From positions 124,001 to 188,000 of the forward strand of contig NZ_FMTP01000007.1 of assembly GCF_900100155.1 (NCBI RefSeq): DNA of 64,000 bases. Reading direction: 5' to 3'. Source of the DNA: Ancylobacter rudongensis (lineage in GTDB: Bacteria; Pseudomonadota; Alphaproteobacteria; Rhizobiales; Xanthobacteraceae). The position numbers and the translations under genes are program-made. Under the pieces are notes generated by a model that saw nothing but the letters and a program-made list of their open reading frames with translations, did no database searches and was not told where the DNA came from. Of the stretch, positions 27,216 through 35,979 are shown one piece after another; position 1 is the stretch's first letter; the number at the start of each line of letters is the position of its first letter.

Positions 27216-28364
27216 ATGGATCGGCCATTGATGGCGATTGGGCTGATGAGCGGGACCTCGCTCGACGGCATCGACGTGGCACTGATCGAGACCGATGGCG
27301 AGACCATCGCCTCGTTCGGGCCGGGGCGGACCTATGTCTATGCGCCGGAGACGCGGGAATTGCTGTTCCGGGCGATGGCGGACGCGCGCGACATGACCGA
27401 CCGCGATGCCCGACCCGGGATTCTCGCCCGCGCCGAGCGGCTCTCGACGGAGCGCCACGGCCAGGCGCTGGCGGCGTTTCTCAAGGAGTTTCCGGCCTAT
27501 AGGGAGGTCGACGTCATCGGCTATCACGGCCAGACCGTGCTGCACCGGCCGGAGAATCGCCTGACCGTCCAGCTCGGCAATGGGCCGGCTCTGGCGCGGG
27601 AGGTCCGCGGCATGACCCGCGGGCGCGGACCGGCGCTGGTCTATAACATGCGCGCCGCCGACGTCGCGGCGGGCGGGCAGGGGGCGCCGCTGGTGCCGGT
27701 GTATCACCGCGCGCTTGCGCGCGGGCTGGGGCCGCCCAAGCCCCTGCTGGTGCTCAATCTCGGCGGGGTGGCCAATGTCACCTATGTCGACGGCCGGCGC
27801 GATCCGATCGCCTGCGATACCGGCCCGGCCAATGCGCTGATCGATGATTTTCTGAAGGCCCGCACCGATCTGCCGTTTGACGACGAGGGCCTCATCGCCG
27901 CCCACGGCACGGTGGCTGAGGCTGTGGTCGATCGGCTGATGACGCACCCGTTCTTTCACCGCCCCCCGCCGAAATCACTGGATCGCAACGAATTTCGCGC
28001 CTGGGTCAACGAACATGCCGGGCTCGATGGCATGAACACGGCGGATGGGGTGGCGACGCTTACGGCGCTGAGTGCGGCGAGCGTCGGGGCGGTGCTGCCT
28101 TTTCTGCCGGACCGACCGACCCGACTCATCGTGGCCGGCGGGGGGGCGCACAACACGACGCTGCTGCGGATGCTGGGCGCGCGCACCGGCATCGAGACGG
28201 TGTCCGCCGACGCGGTCGGCTGGTCGACCGACGCGCTGGAGGCGCAGGCCTTCGCTTTCCTGGCAGTGCGGGCGCTCAAGGGGCTGGCGCTGAGCTTTCC
28301 CACCACCACGGGCGTGCCTGAGCCGATGACGGGTGGCGTCATCGTGCCCCCGCCGGCTGCATGA
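27216..28364 (+). CDS. anmK: Anhydro-N-acetylmuramic acid kinase
   Basis: This kinase hydrolyses and phosphorylates 1,6-anhydro-MurNAc to MurNAc-6-phosphate in cell-wall recycling. The 382-residue protein opens with the ATP-binding AIGLMSGTSLDGIDVALIE and has VIGYHGQTVLHRP, LLVLNLGGVANVTYV and IVAGGGAHNTTLLRML, as expected for the family. GAGGG precedes the ATG. It is monocistronic, divergent from tyrS. Confidence 0.96.
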   Translation: MDRPLMAIGLMSGTSLDGIDVALIETDGETIASFGPGRTYVYAPETRELLFRAMADARDMTDRDARPGILARAERLSTERHGQALAAFLKEFPAYREVDVIGYHGQTVLHRPENRLTVQLGNGPALAREVRGMTRGRGPALVYNMRAADVAAGGQGAPLVPVYHRALARGLGPPKPLLVLNLGGVANVTYVDGRRDPIACDTGPANALIDDFLKARTDLPFDDEGLIAAHGTVAEAVVDRLMTHPFFHRPPPKSLDRNEFRAWVNEHAGLDGMNTADGVATLTALSAASVGAVLPFLPDRPTRLIVAGGGAHNTTLLRMLGARTGIETVSADAVGWSTDALEAQAFAFLAVRALKGLALSFPTTTGVPEPMTGGVIVPPPAA

Positions 28365-28600
28365 GCTGCACCGCACGCTGCAGAACCGGGGGGGCTGCAG
28401 CAAAGCTGAACGGTAGGTTCAGAAAAATTGAAAACGGTACACAGAATGTCGCAGTATTCCTGAAACGCAAGCGTGCGATGCAAAATCGTATGATGCGGTG
28501 CACAATATTCCATGTAGTTTGACGGCTCCCGGAAGTCCGGCTCGCCAGGCAGGCAGCTTCCTCTTCAACACGCCTGGACAGAAACTTTGGAGCCTTCGAC
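28365..28600 (+). other. AT-richer intergenic region upstream of a small secreted protein gene
   Basis: This 236-bp gap is visibly lower in GC than its surroundings, especially 28400-28520 (AT-rich patches such as AAAAATTGAAAAC and CACAATATTCCATG). It probably holds the promoter of the gene at 28601. Candidate elements (TTGAAA near 28426, TATGAT near 28488) do not form one unambiguous pair. No coding region is seen. Confidence 0.4.
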
Positions 28601-28969
28601 ATGCGCAGCCTCAGCCGCGATATTCTGCCGCTTGCCGTCGCCGGCGGCCTCATCGCCGTCGCCGTCATCGCCCCCGTCCGCGCCGCCGACAAGGCCGGCC
28701 TGAAGCCGGCCACCGCCCAGACCATCAATATCGGCTATGTGAACGGCGTTGCGTATTACACGCCCCAGGCCGACGGTTATCACGTCGTCGCCACGCTGAC
28801 CGTCGCCGGTGGCGCCCCGATCCGCGTCTCCGCCACTCTCCAGCCCGACCAGGTGGTCAGCTTCTCCGTGCCCGGCGCCGCCGACACGGCCGAGAGCATC
28901 GTCCAGATCGCCCGCCATGGCGACGCGATCACGCTGACCAACCCGCCGACCCGGCTCGTGCTCAACTGA
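28601..28969 (+). CDS. Small secreted protein of unknown function
   Basis: A 122-residue protein with a clear signal peptide (MRSLSRDILPLAVAGGLIAV, then AVIAPVRAAD with cleavage after an Ala). The mature ~93 residues appear to be one beta-rich domain (ADGYHVVATLTVAGGAPIRVSATLQP, with QVVSFSVPGAADTAESIVQI); it has no cysteine and no known motif. I do not recognise the family. It has its own AT-rich upstream region and a strong terminator directly after it, so it is a single-gene unit that may be well expressed. A periplasmic or extracellular location is inferred. Confidence 0.8.
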   Translation: MRSLSRDILPLAVAGGLIAVAVIAPVRAADKAGLKPATAQTINIGYVNGVAYYTPQADGYHVVATLTVAGGAPIRVSATLQPDQVVSFSVPGAADTAESIVQIARHGDAITLTNPPTRLVLN

Positions 28970-28990
28970 GCCTCGCCTCATCCACCTCGT

Positions 28991-29022
28991 AAAAAGCCCG
29001 GCGTTCGCAGCGCCGGGCTTTT
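28991..29022 (+). terminator. Strong rho-independent terminator
   Basis: Stem AAAAGCCCGGCG/CGCCGGGCTTTT with a 7-base loop and a T-run, 22 bases after the stop of the small secreted protein gene. The flanking A-run makes it potentially active on both strands. Confidence 0.9.
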
Positions 29023-29121
29023 CGTTTGGTGGGCCTGCCGGGGGAGGGGCGGCGGGCATCCGCCTCGACCGTGGCGTGCCTTGGCGGGCTGCGACGGTTC
29101 CTGTAGGTTCGCGATCCGAAT

Positions 29122-29892
29122 ATGTGCCGGGCGGGGGACGCCAGTTTGCTCGGGTCTTTGGCGAAGAATCTCTTGCCGCCGTTCATCAGAAAAGAGCTGT
29201 CGAAGCGCAGGTGGCAATGGCGGAGCTATCTGGAGAGCCGCCGTAACCGGAATCGACGCGCGGCCGATGTGTTTTCCCAGATTTACCGCGAGAACACATG
29301 GGGCGATGGCGAGACACGCTTTTTCTCAGGTGCCGGATCGCGCGGGCCGTTCGTCAAACTATATTGCGATAGAATAAACGAGTTCATCAAAGAGAAGAAT
29401 ATTAAGTCTGTGCTCGATATTGGGTGCGGTGATTTCTATGTCGGTAGAAATCTGATCTGCGAAGACTATACCGGAATGGATGTTGTTCCGGACCTTGTGT
29501 CTTACAACAATGCGACGTTTGGCGGGCCGGGGTGTCGCTTCATCTGCGCGGATGCCGCGGGCGACGGGGATCTGCCGACGGCGGACCTTGTTCTCGTCCG
29601 CCAGGTCTTTCAGCACCTGTCCAACCGGCAGGTCGAGACGATTCTCGGCAAGCTGGCGCCTTTTCGCCATGTCATCGTCACGGAGCAGCAGCCTGCCGCG
29701 AGCGACTTCGCCATGGTCAATCGGGATCATGTGCACGGCAACGGCACGCGCCTGTTGCACGGCTCCGGCGTCTATCTGGAGCTTCCGCCCTTCAGCCGCA
29801 GCGTCGAATTGCTGCTGGACTGCGCCGGCGATGACCGTTCGGGCGATGTCCATGGGCGCGGCCCGATCCGCAGCTTCCTCGTCCGGGCCTAG
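29122..29892 (+). CDS. SAM-dependent methyltransferase-like protein, low-GC orphan
   Basis: A 256-residue protein with a class I methyltransferase core. Motif I is VLDIGCGDFYVGRNL (about residues 97-111), followed by YTGMDVVPDLV, FICADAAGDGDLPTADLVLV and QVFQHLSNRQVETIL. The N-terminal ~60 residues are basic (KNLLPPFIRKELSKRRWQWR). The substrate is unknown; this type is frequent in polysaccharide and nodulation-type loci. Part of the gene (about 29260-29520) is near 45-50% GC with codons such as AAT, ATT, AGA and ATA that are rare in the neighbours, so recent transfer is likely. The start is uncertain; several in-frame alternatives exist downstream. Confidence 0.8.
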   Translation: MCRAGDASLLGSLAKNLLPPFIRKELSKRRWQWRSYLESRRNRNRRAADVFSQIYRENTWGDGETRFFSGAGSRGPFVKLYCDRINEFIKEKNIKSVLDIGCGDFYVGRNLICEDYTGMDVVPDLVSYNNATFGGPGCRFICADAAGDGDLPTADLVLVRQVFQHLSNRQVETILGKLAPFRHVIVTEQQPAASDFAMVNRDHVHGNGTRLLHGSGVYLELPPFSRSVELLLDCAGDDRSGDVHGRGPIRSFLVRA

Positions 29893-29973
29893 CCCTGGCG
29901 CCGTGTCTCCGTTCGGCCTGAAGCGACGGACGGGGGTGGCCGGTCAGCCAGCCCCGTCGTGCCGTGCGGCCGC

Positions 29974-30639
29974 TCAGGCGGCGCTGGTCTTCTTGGCCGT
30001 CTCGGGCAGGCGCTTGTCGAGATAGGCGCCGACGACCTCCATCAGGTCCTCGGTCTTGCCGTCGAAGAAGTGGTTGGCGCCCGGCACGGTCTGCTGGTCG
30101 ATGACGATGCCCTTCTGCGTCTTCAGCTTCTCCACGAGGCCGGTGACGGCGGAGAACGGCACCACTGCGTCCTTGTCGCCATGCACGAACAGGCCGGAGG
30201 ACGGGCAGGGGGCGAGGAACGAGAAGTCATAGAGATTCGCCGGCGCGGCGATGGAGATGAAGCCTTCCACCTCCGGGCGGCGCATCAGCAGCTGCATCCC
30301 GATCCAGGCGCCGAAGGAGAAGCCGGCGATCCAGCAGGCGCGCGCATCCGGGTTGATCGACTGCGCCCAGTCCAGCGCGGCAGCGGCATCGGCCAGTTCG
30401 CCCTGGCCATGGTCGAACGAGCCCTGCGAGCGGCCGACGCCGCGGAAGTTGAAGCGCAGGGTCGAGAAGCCCCGGTTCACGAACTGGTAATAGAGGTTGT
30501 AGACGACCGGATTGTTCATCGTGCCGCCGAACTGGGGGTGCGGGTGCAGGATGATGGCGATGGGCGCATGGCGCGCCTTGGCCGGCTGGTAGCGGCCTTC
30601 GAGCCGCCCCTTCTCGCCGGTGAAGATAACCTCGGGCAT
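29974..30639 (-). CDS. Alpha/beta hydrolase (COG2945-type)
   Basis: A 221-residue cytosolic hydrolase. The nucleophile elbow is AGFSFGAWIG (Ser108), the acid lies in VHGDKDAVVPF and the His in PGANHFFDG. The HPHPQFGGTMNN stretch and FRGVGRSQG are characteristic of this family, whose substrates are unknown. It is divergent from the suf operon, and the same neighbour occurs next to suf genes in other Rhizobiales. Because the iron-regulated intergenic region is shared, it could be co-regulated (inference). Confidence 0.9.
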   Translation of the reverse strand: MPEVIFTGEKGRLEGRYQPAKARHAPIAIILHPHPQFGGTMNNPVVYNLYYQFVNRGFSTLRFNFRGVGRSQGSFDHGQGELADAAAALDWAQSINPDARACWIAGFSFGAWIGMQLLMRRPEVEGFISIAAPANLYDFSFLAPCPSSGLFVHGDKDAVVPFSAVTGLVEKLKTQKGIVIDQQTVPGANHFFDGKTEDLMEVVGAYLDKRLPETAKKTSAA

Positions 30640-30742
30640 GAAGTTCGTGACCTTGAATGCGGCGGGGCAAGGCGAGATTGGTCCGGTGGGCCGAAAACCC
30701 GTTCCGGCCTGCGTCCCGAAAGACTGCCTTACCGCATGCGCC

Positions 30743-30771
30743 TTGACGACCTGGGGCGGGAGCCCTAACTT
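30743..30771 (+). promoter_or_regulatory. Predicted promoter of the suf operon
   Basis: TTGACG (30743-30748) and TAACTT (30766-30771) are separated by 17 bp. The start point would fall near 30778, inside the adjoining ICE box, leaving a leader of about 200 nt before the first gene. Confidence 0.6.
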
Positions 30772-30788
30772 ATTAGAATAATTCTAAA
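30772..30788. promoter_or_regulatory. Iron control element (Irr box)
   Basis: ATTAGAATAATTCTAAA matches the Rhizobiales ICE consensus TTTAGAA-N3-TTCTAAA at 13 of 14 defined positions (only the first base differs). It abuts the -10 element and covers the predicted start point, the position expected for repression by Irr under iron limitation. Irr control of suf genes is known in related bacteria; here it is an inference from sequence. Confidence 0.75.
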
Positions 30789-30932
30789 TATCTACGTTGA
30801 GTTGCGGCCGCGTCGCGTTCAACCTGCGCGCGACCGTGCACCCTACGAAGAAGACGGGACGGTCAGCTATGCCGGACGACGCCTGAATTTGCAAGCTTTA
30901 GCGCAAAGGAAGGGGCAGACGGCGCAGCGGCT

Positions 30933-30944
30933 TCCTATATAGGA
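30933..30944. promoter_or_regulatory. Perfect 12-bp palindrome upstream of the first suf gene
   Basis: TCCTATATAGGA reads the same on both strands, 31 bp before the start codon. It could be a -10-like element of a second promoter, a regulator site, or part of the leader. No -35 partner is evident. Confidence 0.35.
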
Positions 30945-30975
30945 GAGGCAAACGGAACCACGAGCCCCCAGAGAC

Positions 30976-32145
30976 ATGAACGCACGCACCTATCTCGACC
31001 ATAACGCGACATCCCCGGTTCGCCCGGAAGCGCGTGAGGCCCTGCTGGCGGCGCTGGACGCCACCGGCAACGGCTCCTCCGTGCATGCCGAGGGCCGCGT
31101 CTCGCGCGGGACGATGGATGTGGCGCGGGCGCAGGTGGCGGCGCTGGTGGGCGGCAATCCGGCCGGGGTGATCTTCACCTCCAGCGGCACCGAGGCCGAC
31201 GTGCTGGCGCTGACGCCCGATTACCGGCGCGGCGAGGAGTCACTGCTCCATGACGTTCTGCTGGTCAGCGCGGTGGAACATGCCGCCGTGCTGCGCGGCC
31301 ACCGTTTCCCCGCCGACCGGGTGGAGGTTCTCCCCGTTGATGCGCGCGGCCGGGTATTGCTCGACGCGCTCGACGCGGCGCTGGAGCGCCATTCCGCCGC
31401 CGGTCGCCGGGTGCTGCTCTCGCTGATGGTGGCCAATAACGAGACCGGGGTGATCCAGCCGCTGGCGGAGGCGGCGCGCCGCGCCCACGCCCATGGCGCG
31501 CTGGTGCACACCGACGCCGTGCAGGCCGCCGGGCGCATTCCGCTCTCGCTCCCCGCGCTCGGTGCCGACATGATGTCTGTCTCCGCCCACAAGCTCGGCG
31601 GTGCGCCGGGTGTGGGGGCGCTGATCCTCGCCGACCCGGACCTTCGCCCCGCGCCGCTGATCGGCGGGGGCGCGCAGGAGCGGGGCCGGCGGGCCGGCAG
31701 CGAGAACGTGCCGGCCATTGCCGCCTTCGGCGCGGCGGCGCAGCGCGCGGGCGACTGTGTGGAAGCCGATGGCGTGCGCATCAATGGCTTGCGCGAACGG
31801 CTTGAAGACGCTCTAAGGTGCGAGTTTCCCGAGCTTGTCCTGCTCGTGGGCGATGTCGACCGGCTGCCGAACACCTCGTGCTTCGCGCTGCCGGGCGTGC
31901 CGGCCGAAACCGTTGTCATCGCCCTCGATCTTGCGGGCGTGGCGGCGAGCGCCGGTGCCGCCTGCTCGTCGGGCAAGGTGGCGGCCTCGCATGTGCTGGG
32001 GGCGATGGGCGTGTCCGAGCGCATCGCGCGTTCGGCGATCCGCCTGTCCTTCGGCTGGTCGAGCGGGGAAGAGGATGTCGACCGGGCGCTCGGCGTGTTC
32101 CGCCGGGTGTTGCCGGGTCTTTTGCGTCGCCGCGCGGCGGCGTGA
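30976..32145 (+). CDS. Cysteine desulfurase, NifS/IscS type (first suf operon gene)
   Basis: A PLP enzyme of 389 residues that extracts sulfur from cysteine for cluster assembly. The start is MNARTYLDHNATSPVRPEAR. The cofactor lysine is Lys206 in SVSAHKLGGAPG and the persulfide cysteine is Cys330 in SAGAACSSGKVAASHVLG, the pattern of group I (NifS/IscS) desulfurases. A second, group II desulfurase (sufS) lies in the same operon, as is usual in Rhizobiales. It may serve a different acceptor than SufS. It lacks a strong ribosome site. Confidence 0.95.
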   Translation: MNARTYLDHNATSPVRPEAREALLAALDATGNGSSVHAEGRVSRGTMDVARAQVAALVGGNPAGVIFTSSGTEADVLALTPDYRRGEESLLHDVLLVSAVEHAAVLRGHRFPADRVEVLPVDARGRVLLDALDAALERHSAAGRRVLLSLMVANNETGVIQPLAEAARRAHAHGALVHTDAVQAAGRIPLSLPALGADMMSVSAHKLGGAPGVGALILADPDLRPAPLIGGGAQERGRRAGSENVPAIAAFGAAAQRAGDCVEADGVRINGLRERLEDALRCEFPELVLLVGDVDRLPNTSCFALPGVPAETVVIALDLAGVAASAGAACSSGKVAASHVLGAMGVSERIARSAIRLSFGWSSGEEDVDRALGVFRRVLPGLLRRRAAA

Positions 32146-32274
32146 GGTGTGAGATTTGCGCGGCCCTCGGGCGGCGCAGGACGACGCGGGCGGTGCCGCA
32201 CTCCGGTGGCCGCCGGCGGGAATGGTTGACCTGACCCGCGGGCCTTGACCCCGCGTGGGAGAGGAGATGAGACG

Positions 32275-33747
32275 ATGCCGGCCGTACAGGAGACAGTGGA
32301 CCAGGTCCGCTCCCTTGATGTCGATCAGTACAAGTACGGGTTCTTCACCGAAATCGAGACGGAAAAGGCCCCGAAGGGCCTGTCCGAGGACACGGTCCGC
32401 TTCATCTCGGCGAAGAAGAACGAGCCCGAATGGATGCTCGAATGGCGGCTGGAGGCGTTCCGTCGCTGGCTCACCATGCGCGAGCCGGACTGGGCGCGGG
32501 TGAGCTACCCGCCGATCGACTATCAGGACCTCTATTACTATTCCGCGCCCAAGCGCCCGAGCGAACTGTCGATCGACGACATCGACCCCGAGATTCTCGC
32601 CACCTATGAGAAGCTCGGCATCCCGCTGCGCGAGCGCGACGCGTTGCTCGGCATTGCCAGCGGCGGCACCAAGGTCGCGGTCGACGCGGTGTTCGACAGC
32701 GTCTCGGTCGCCACCACCTTCAAGGAAGAGCTCTCCAAGGCCGGCGTGATCTTCATGCCGATCTCCGAGGCGGTGCGCGAATATCCCGAGCTGGTGAAGA
32801 AATATCTCGGCTCGGTGGTGCCGGTGACGGACAACTACTTCGCCACGCTGAACTCGGCGGTGTTCTCCGACGGGTCGTTCGTCTATGTGCCCAAGGGCGT
32901 GCGCTGCCCGATGGAGCTGTCGACCTATTTCCGCATCAATGAGCGCAACACCGGCCAGTTCGAGCGCACGCTGATCATCGCCGACGAGGGCGCCTATGTG
33001 AGCTATCTCGAAGGCTGCACCGCGCCGATGCGCGACGAGAACCAGCTGCACGCCGCCGTGGTTGAGCTGGTCGCGCTCGATGACGCCGAGATCAAGTACT
33101 CGACGGTGCAGAACTGGTACCCCGGCGACAAGGACGGCAAGGGCGGCATCTTCAACTTCGTCACCAAGCGTGGCGATTGCCGCGGCGACCGTTCGAAGAT
33201 CTCCTGGACGCAGGTGGAAACCGGCTCGGCGATCACCTGGAAGTACCCGAGCTGCATCCTGCGCGGCGACAATTCGCAGGGCGAGTTCTACTCGATCGCC
33301 ATCTCGAACGGGCGCCAGCAGGTCGATAGCGGCACCAAGATGATCCATCTCGGCAAGAACACGTCGAGCCGCATCATCTCCAAGGGCATCGCGGCGGGCT
33401 ATTCCGACAACACCTATCGCGGCCTCGTCACCGCCCACCGCAAGGCCACCGGCGCGCGCAACTTCACCAATTGCGACAGCCTGCTGATCGGCGACAAGTG
33501 CGGGGCGCACACCGTGCCCTATATCGAGAGTAAGAACTCCTCCGCCCAGTTCGAGCACGAGGCCACCACCTCGAAGATCTCCGACGACCAGCTGTTCTAC
33601 TGCCGCCAGCGCGGCCTCGATCCGGAAGAGGCGACGGCGCTGATCGTCAACGGCTTCGTCAAGGACGTGCTGCAGCAGCTGCCGATGGAGTTCGCGGTCG
33701 AGGCGCAGAAGCTGATCGCGGTGAGCCTCGAAGGCTCGGTGGGCTGA
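32275..33747 (+). CDS. sufB: Fe-S cluster scaffold subunit SufB
   Basis: A 490-residue core subunit of the SufBC2D scaffold on which clusters are built. The ATG at 32275 has GAGGAGA about 8 bases upstream; a GTG at 32245 is rejected. Family signatures include [20 protein letters not shown], the conserved [38 protein letters not shown] and [19 protein letters not shown], which contain cysteines used for sulfur transfer. It is followed by sufC after 124 bp carrying a degenerate repeat. Confidence 0.97.
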   Translation: MPAVQETVDQVRSLDVDQYKYGFFTEIETEKAPKGLSEDTVRFISAKKNEPEWMLEWRLEAFRRWLTMREPDWARVSYPPIDYQDLYYYSAPKRPSELSIDDIDPEILATYEKLGIPLRERDALLGIASGGTKVAVDAVFDSVSVATTFKEELSKAGVIFMPISEAVREYPELVKKYLGSVVPVTDNYFATLNSAVFSDGSFVYVPKGVRCPMELSTYFRINERNTGQFERTLIIADEGAYVSYLEGCTAPMRDENQLHAAVVELVALDDAEIKYSTVQNWYPGDKDGKGGIFNFVTKRGDCRGDRSKISWTQVETGSAITWKYPSCILRGDNSQGEFYSIAISNGRQQVDSGTKMIHLGKNTSSRIISKGIAAGYSDNTYRGLVTAHRKATGARNFTNCDSLLIGDKCGAHTVPYIESKNSSAQFEHEATTSKISDDQLFYCRQRGLDPEEATALIVNGFVKDVLQQLPMEFAVEAQKLIAVSLEGSVG

Positions 33748-33768
33748 CGGCCCGTCCGTAATCGTTCT

Positions 33769-33796
33769 CCCGGACGCGGCCCTGCCGCGATCCGGG
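33769..33796. repeat. Degenerate family A palindrome between sufB and sufC
   Basis: CCCGGA-GCGGC pairs with GCCGC-TCCGGG around a short loop, a reduced form of the family A repeat. An internal hairpin here may partly attenuate or stabilise the suf mRNA. Confidence 0.5.
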
Positions 33797-33871
33797 ATCG
33801 CTCCCAGATTTCAGCGCGCTCCCGGCGCCCCGCTCCGGCCGGTCGACGCGCATCAGATACGGAACACTGAC

Positions 33872-34636
33872 ATGGCTCTGCTCGACATCGACAACCTCCA
33901 CGCCAAGATCGACGGCGAACACGGCAAGGAAATCCTCAAGGGCCTCTCGCTCAAGGTGAATCCGGGCGAGGTGCACGCGATCATGGGGCCGAACGGTTCC
34001 GGCAAGTCGACGCTCTCCTACATCCTCGCCGGCAAGGAGGATTACGAAGTCACCGACGGCACCGTCACCCTCGACGGCGAAGACCTTCTGGAGATGGAAA
34101 TCGACGAGCGCGCCGCCAAGGGCGTGTTCCTCGCCTTCCAGTACCCGGTGGAAGTGCCTGGTGTTGCCACCATGACCTTCCTGCGCGCCTCGCTGAACGC
34201 GCAGCGCAAGAAGCGCGGCGAGGCGGAGGTCTCCACCCCGGACTTCCTGCGCTTGGTGAAGGACAAGGCGGCGCATCTCGGCATCAACCAGGACATGCTG
34301 CGGCGCGGCGTCAATGTCGGCTTTTCCGGCGGCGAGAAGAAGCGCGCGGAAATCCTGCAGATGGCCATTCTGGAGCCGAAGCTCTGCGTGCTCGACGAGA
34401 CCGATTCCGGCCTCGACATCGACGCGCTGAAGGTGGTCTCCGAGGGCGTCAACGCCCTGCGCTCGCCCGACCGGGCGATGATCGTCATCACCCATTACCA
34501 GCGCCTGCTGAACCACATCGTGCCCGATTTCGTACATGTGATGAACAAGGGCCGCATCGTCCGCTCCGGCGGCAAGGAGCTGGCGCTGGAACTCGAAGCC
34601 AATGGCTATGCCGAGTACCAGCAGGACGCGGCGTGA
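33872..34636 (+). CDS. sufC: Fe-S assembly ATPase SufC
   Basis: An ABC-type ATPase of 254 residues that drives the SufBCD scaffold; it is soluble rather than part of a transporter. Walker A is GPNGSGKST, the signature is NVGFSGGEKKRAEILQ, Walker B is LCVLDETDSGLDID and the H-loop follows in MIVITHYQRLL. It ends 10 bp before sufD. Confidence 0.97.
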   Translation: MALLDIDNLHAKIDGEHGKEILKGLSLKVNPGEVHAIMGPNGSGKSTLSYILAGKEDYEVTDGTVTLDGEDLLEMEIDERAAKGVFLAFQYPVEVPGVATMTFLRASLNAQRKKRGEAEVSTPDFLRLVKDKAAHLGINQDMLRRGVNVGFSGGEKKRAEILQMAILEPKLCVLDETDSGLDIDALKVVSEGVNALRSPDRAMIVITHYQRLLNHIVPDFVHVMNKGRIVRSGGKELALELEANGYAEYQQDAA

Positions 34637-34646
34637 GGTGGCTGAG

Positions 34647-35960
34647 ATGAACGCTGATATCCGTCCGATCCGCACGCAGGCCGAGCAGGCGATCCTCGCC
34701 TCGCTCGCCACCGTGCCGGAAGGCGGCGACCGGCTGGCCGATCTGCGCCGCGCCGCCGCCCGCTCCTTCGAGGAGAACGGCCTGCCGCACCGGCGGGTCG
34801 AGGAATGGAAATACACCGATCTGCGCAGCCTCATGCGCGAGGCGGTGCCGGTGGCCGGCGCGGCCGCCGTCGCCGAAGCGGACGCCCGCGCGTGCCTGCT
34901 GCGCGGCGTCGAGGCGCGCCGCATCGTCATCGCCAATGGCGCTGTCGTGCCGGAGCTTTCCGACCTCGCCGATCTGGAGGAGGGGCTGAGCCTCACCACC
35001 TTCGCGGCGGCGATGGCGGCGGGCGACGAGGTTCTGAGCCGGATCGGCGGCATCGTGCCGAGCCGCTACGACGCCTCGCTGGCGCTGAACACCGCGCTGG
35101 CCCGGGACGGCGTGGTGATCACGGTCACCCCTGGCGCGGCGATCGCGCGGCCGGTGCATGTGGCGCATGTGTTCGCCGGTGGCACGGCGGCGGCGATGTA
35201 TGACCGCTCGCTGGTGGTGGTGGGGGCCGGCGCCTCCTTCACCTATGCCGAGAGCTTCGAGGGGGCGGACGGGCTGGCCTATCAGGCCAATTCCGCCACC
35301 GAATTCGTCGTCGGCGACGGCGCCCATCTCGATGTGGTGCGGCTGCAGGAGGAGGGCGCCTCGGCGTTCCACCTCTCGACCCTGCTGTTCGATGTCGGGC
35401 GGGACTCGAAGGTGCACGCCTTCACCTTCGGCCTCGGCGCGGCGGTGGCGCGCACCACGCTCTACGCCACCCTTTCGGGCGAGGACAGCCATGTCGGCTT
35501 CAACGGCGCCACCCTGCTGAAGGGCCGGCAGCACGCGGATTCGACGCTGTTCCTCGACCATCAGGTGCCGGGCTGCGAGAGCCGCGAACTGTTCAAGACC
35601 GTGCTGGACGACAGCGCGCGCGGCGTGTTCCAGGGCAAGATCGTCGTCCGCCAGGCGGCGCAGAAGACCGACGGGCGGATGATGAGCCGCGCGCTGGTGC
35701 TCGGCGACGAGGCGGAGATGGACAACAAGCCGGAGCTGGAAATCTTCGCCGACGACGTGCAGTGCGGCCATGGCGCCACCTGCGGCGCCATTGACGACGA
35801 TCTGCTGTTCTATCTGCGCGCCCGCGGCATTCCGAAGAAGGAGGCGCAGAGCCTCCTGGTGCAGGCCTTCGTCGGCGAGGCGGTGGAAACCGTCGAGCAT
35901 GACGGCCTGCGCGAGGCGCTGGTGGAGCGCGCGGAAGCCTGGCTCGCGGCGCGGGCGTAA
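34647..35960 (+). CDS. sufD: Fe-S cluster assembly protein SufD
   Basis: A 437-residue partner of SufB in the SufBC2D scaffold. The start MNADIRPIRTQAEQAILASL has GAGG nine bases upstream and avoids overlap with sufC. Typical stretches are ENGLPHRRVEEWKYTDLRSLM near the N-terminus, HADSTLFLDHQVPGCESRELF, and GATCGAIDDDLLFYLRARGI, with the conserved cysteine near the C-terminus. It is followed by a large repeat pair, then sufS. Confidence 0.96.
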   Translation: MNADIRPIRTQAEQAILASLATVPEGGDRLADLRRAAARSFEENGLPHRRVEEWKYTDLRSLMREAVPVAGAAAVAEADARACLLRGVEARRIVIANGAVVPELSDLADLEEGLSLTTFAAAMAAGDEVLSRIGGIVPSRYDASLALNTALARDGVVITVTPGAAIARPVHVAHVFAGGTAAAMYDRSLVVVGAGASFTYAESFEGADGLAYQANSATEFVVGDGAHLDVVRLQEEGASAFHLSTLLFDVGRDSKVHAFTFGLGAAVARTTLYATLSGEDSHVGFNGATLLKGRQHADSTLFLDHQVPGCESRELFKTVLDDSARGVFQGKIVVRQAAQKTDGRMMSRALVLGDEAEMDNKPELEIFADDVQCGHGATCGAIDDDLLFYLRARGIPKKEAQSLLVQAFVGEAVETVEHDGLREALVERAEAWLAARA

Positions 35961-35979
35961 GGCGGGACGACGAGGCGGG

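Larger units (their letters stand above)
30640..30975. other. Divergent regulatory region upstream of the suf operon
   Basis: This 336-bp non-coding region separates the hydrolase gene from the first suf gene. It contains a sigma-70-type promoter (30743-30771), an ICE box (30772-30788) and a perfect 12-bp palindrome (30933-30944). Apart from these it shows nothing recognisable, and no ORF or RNA gene. Confidence 0.6.
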
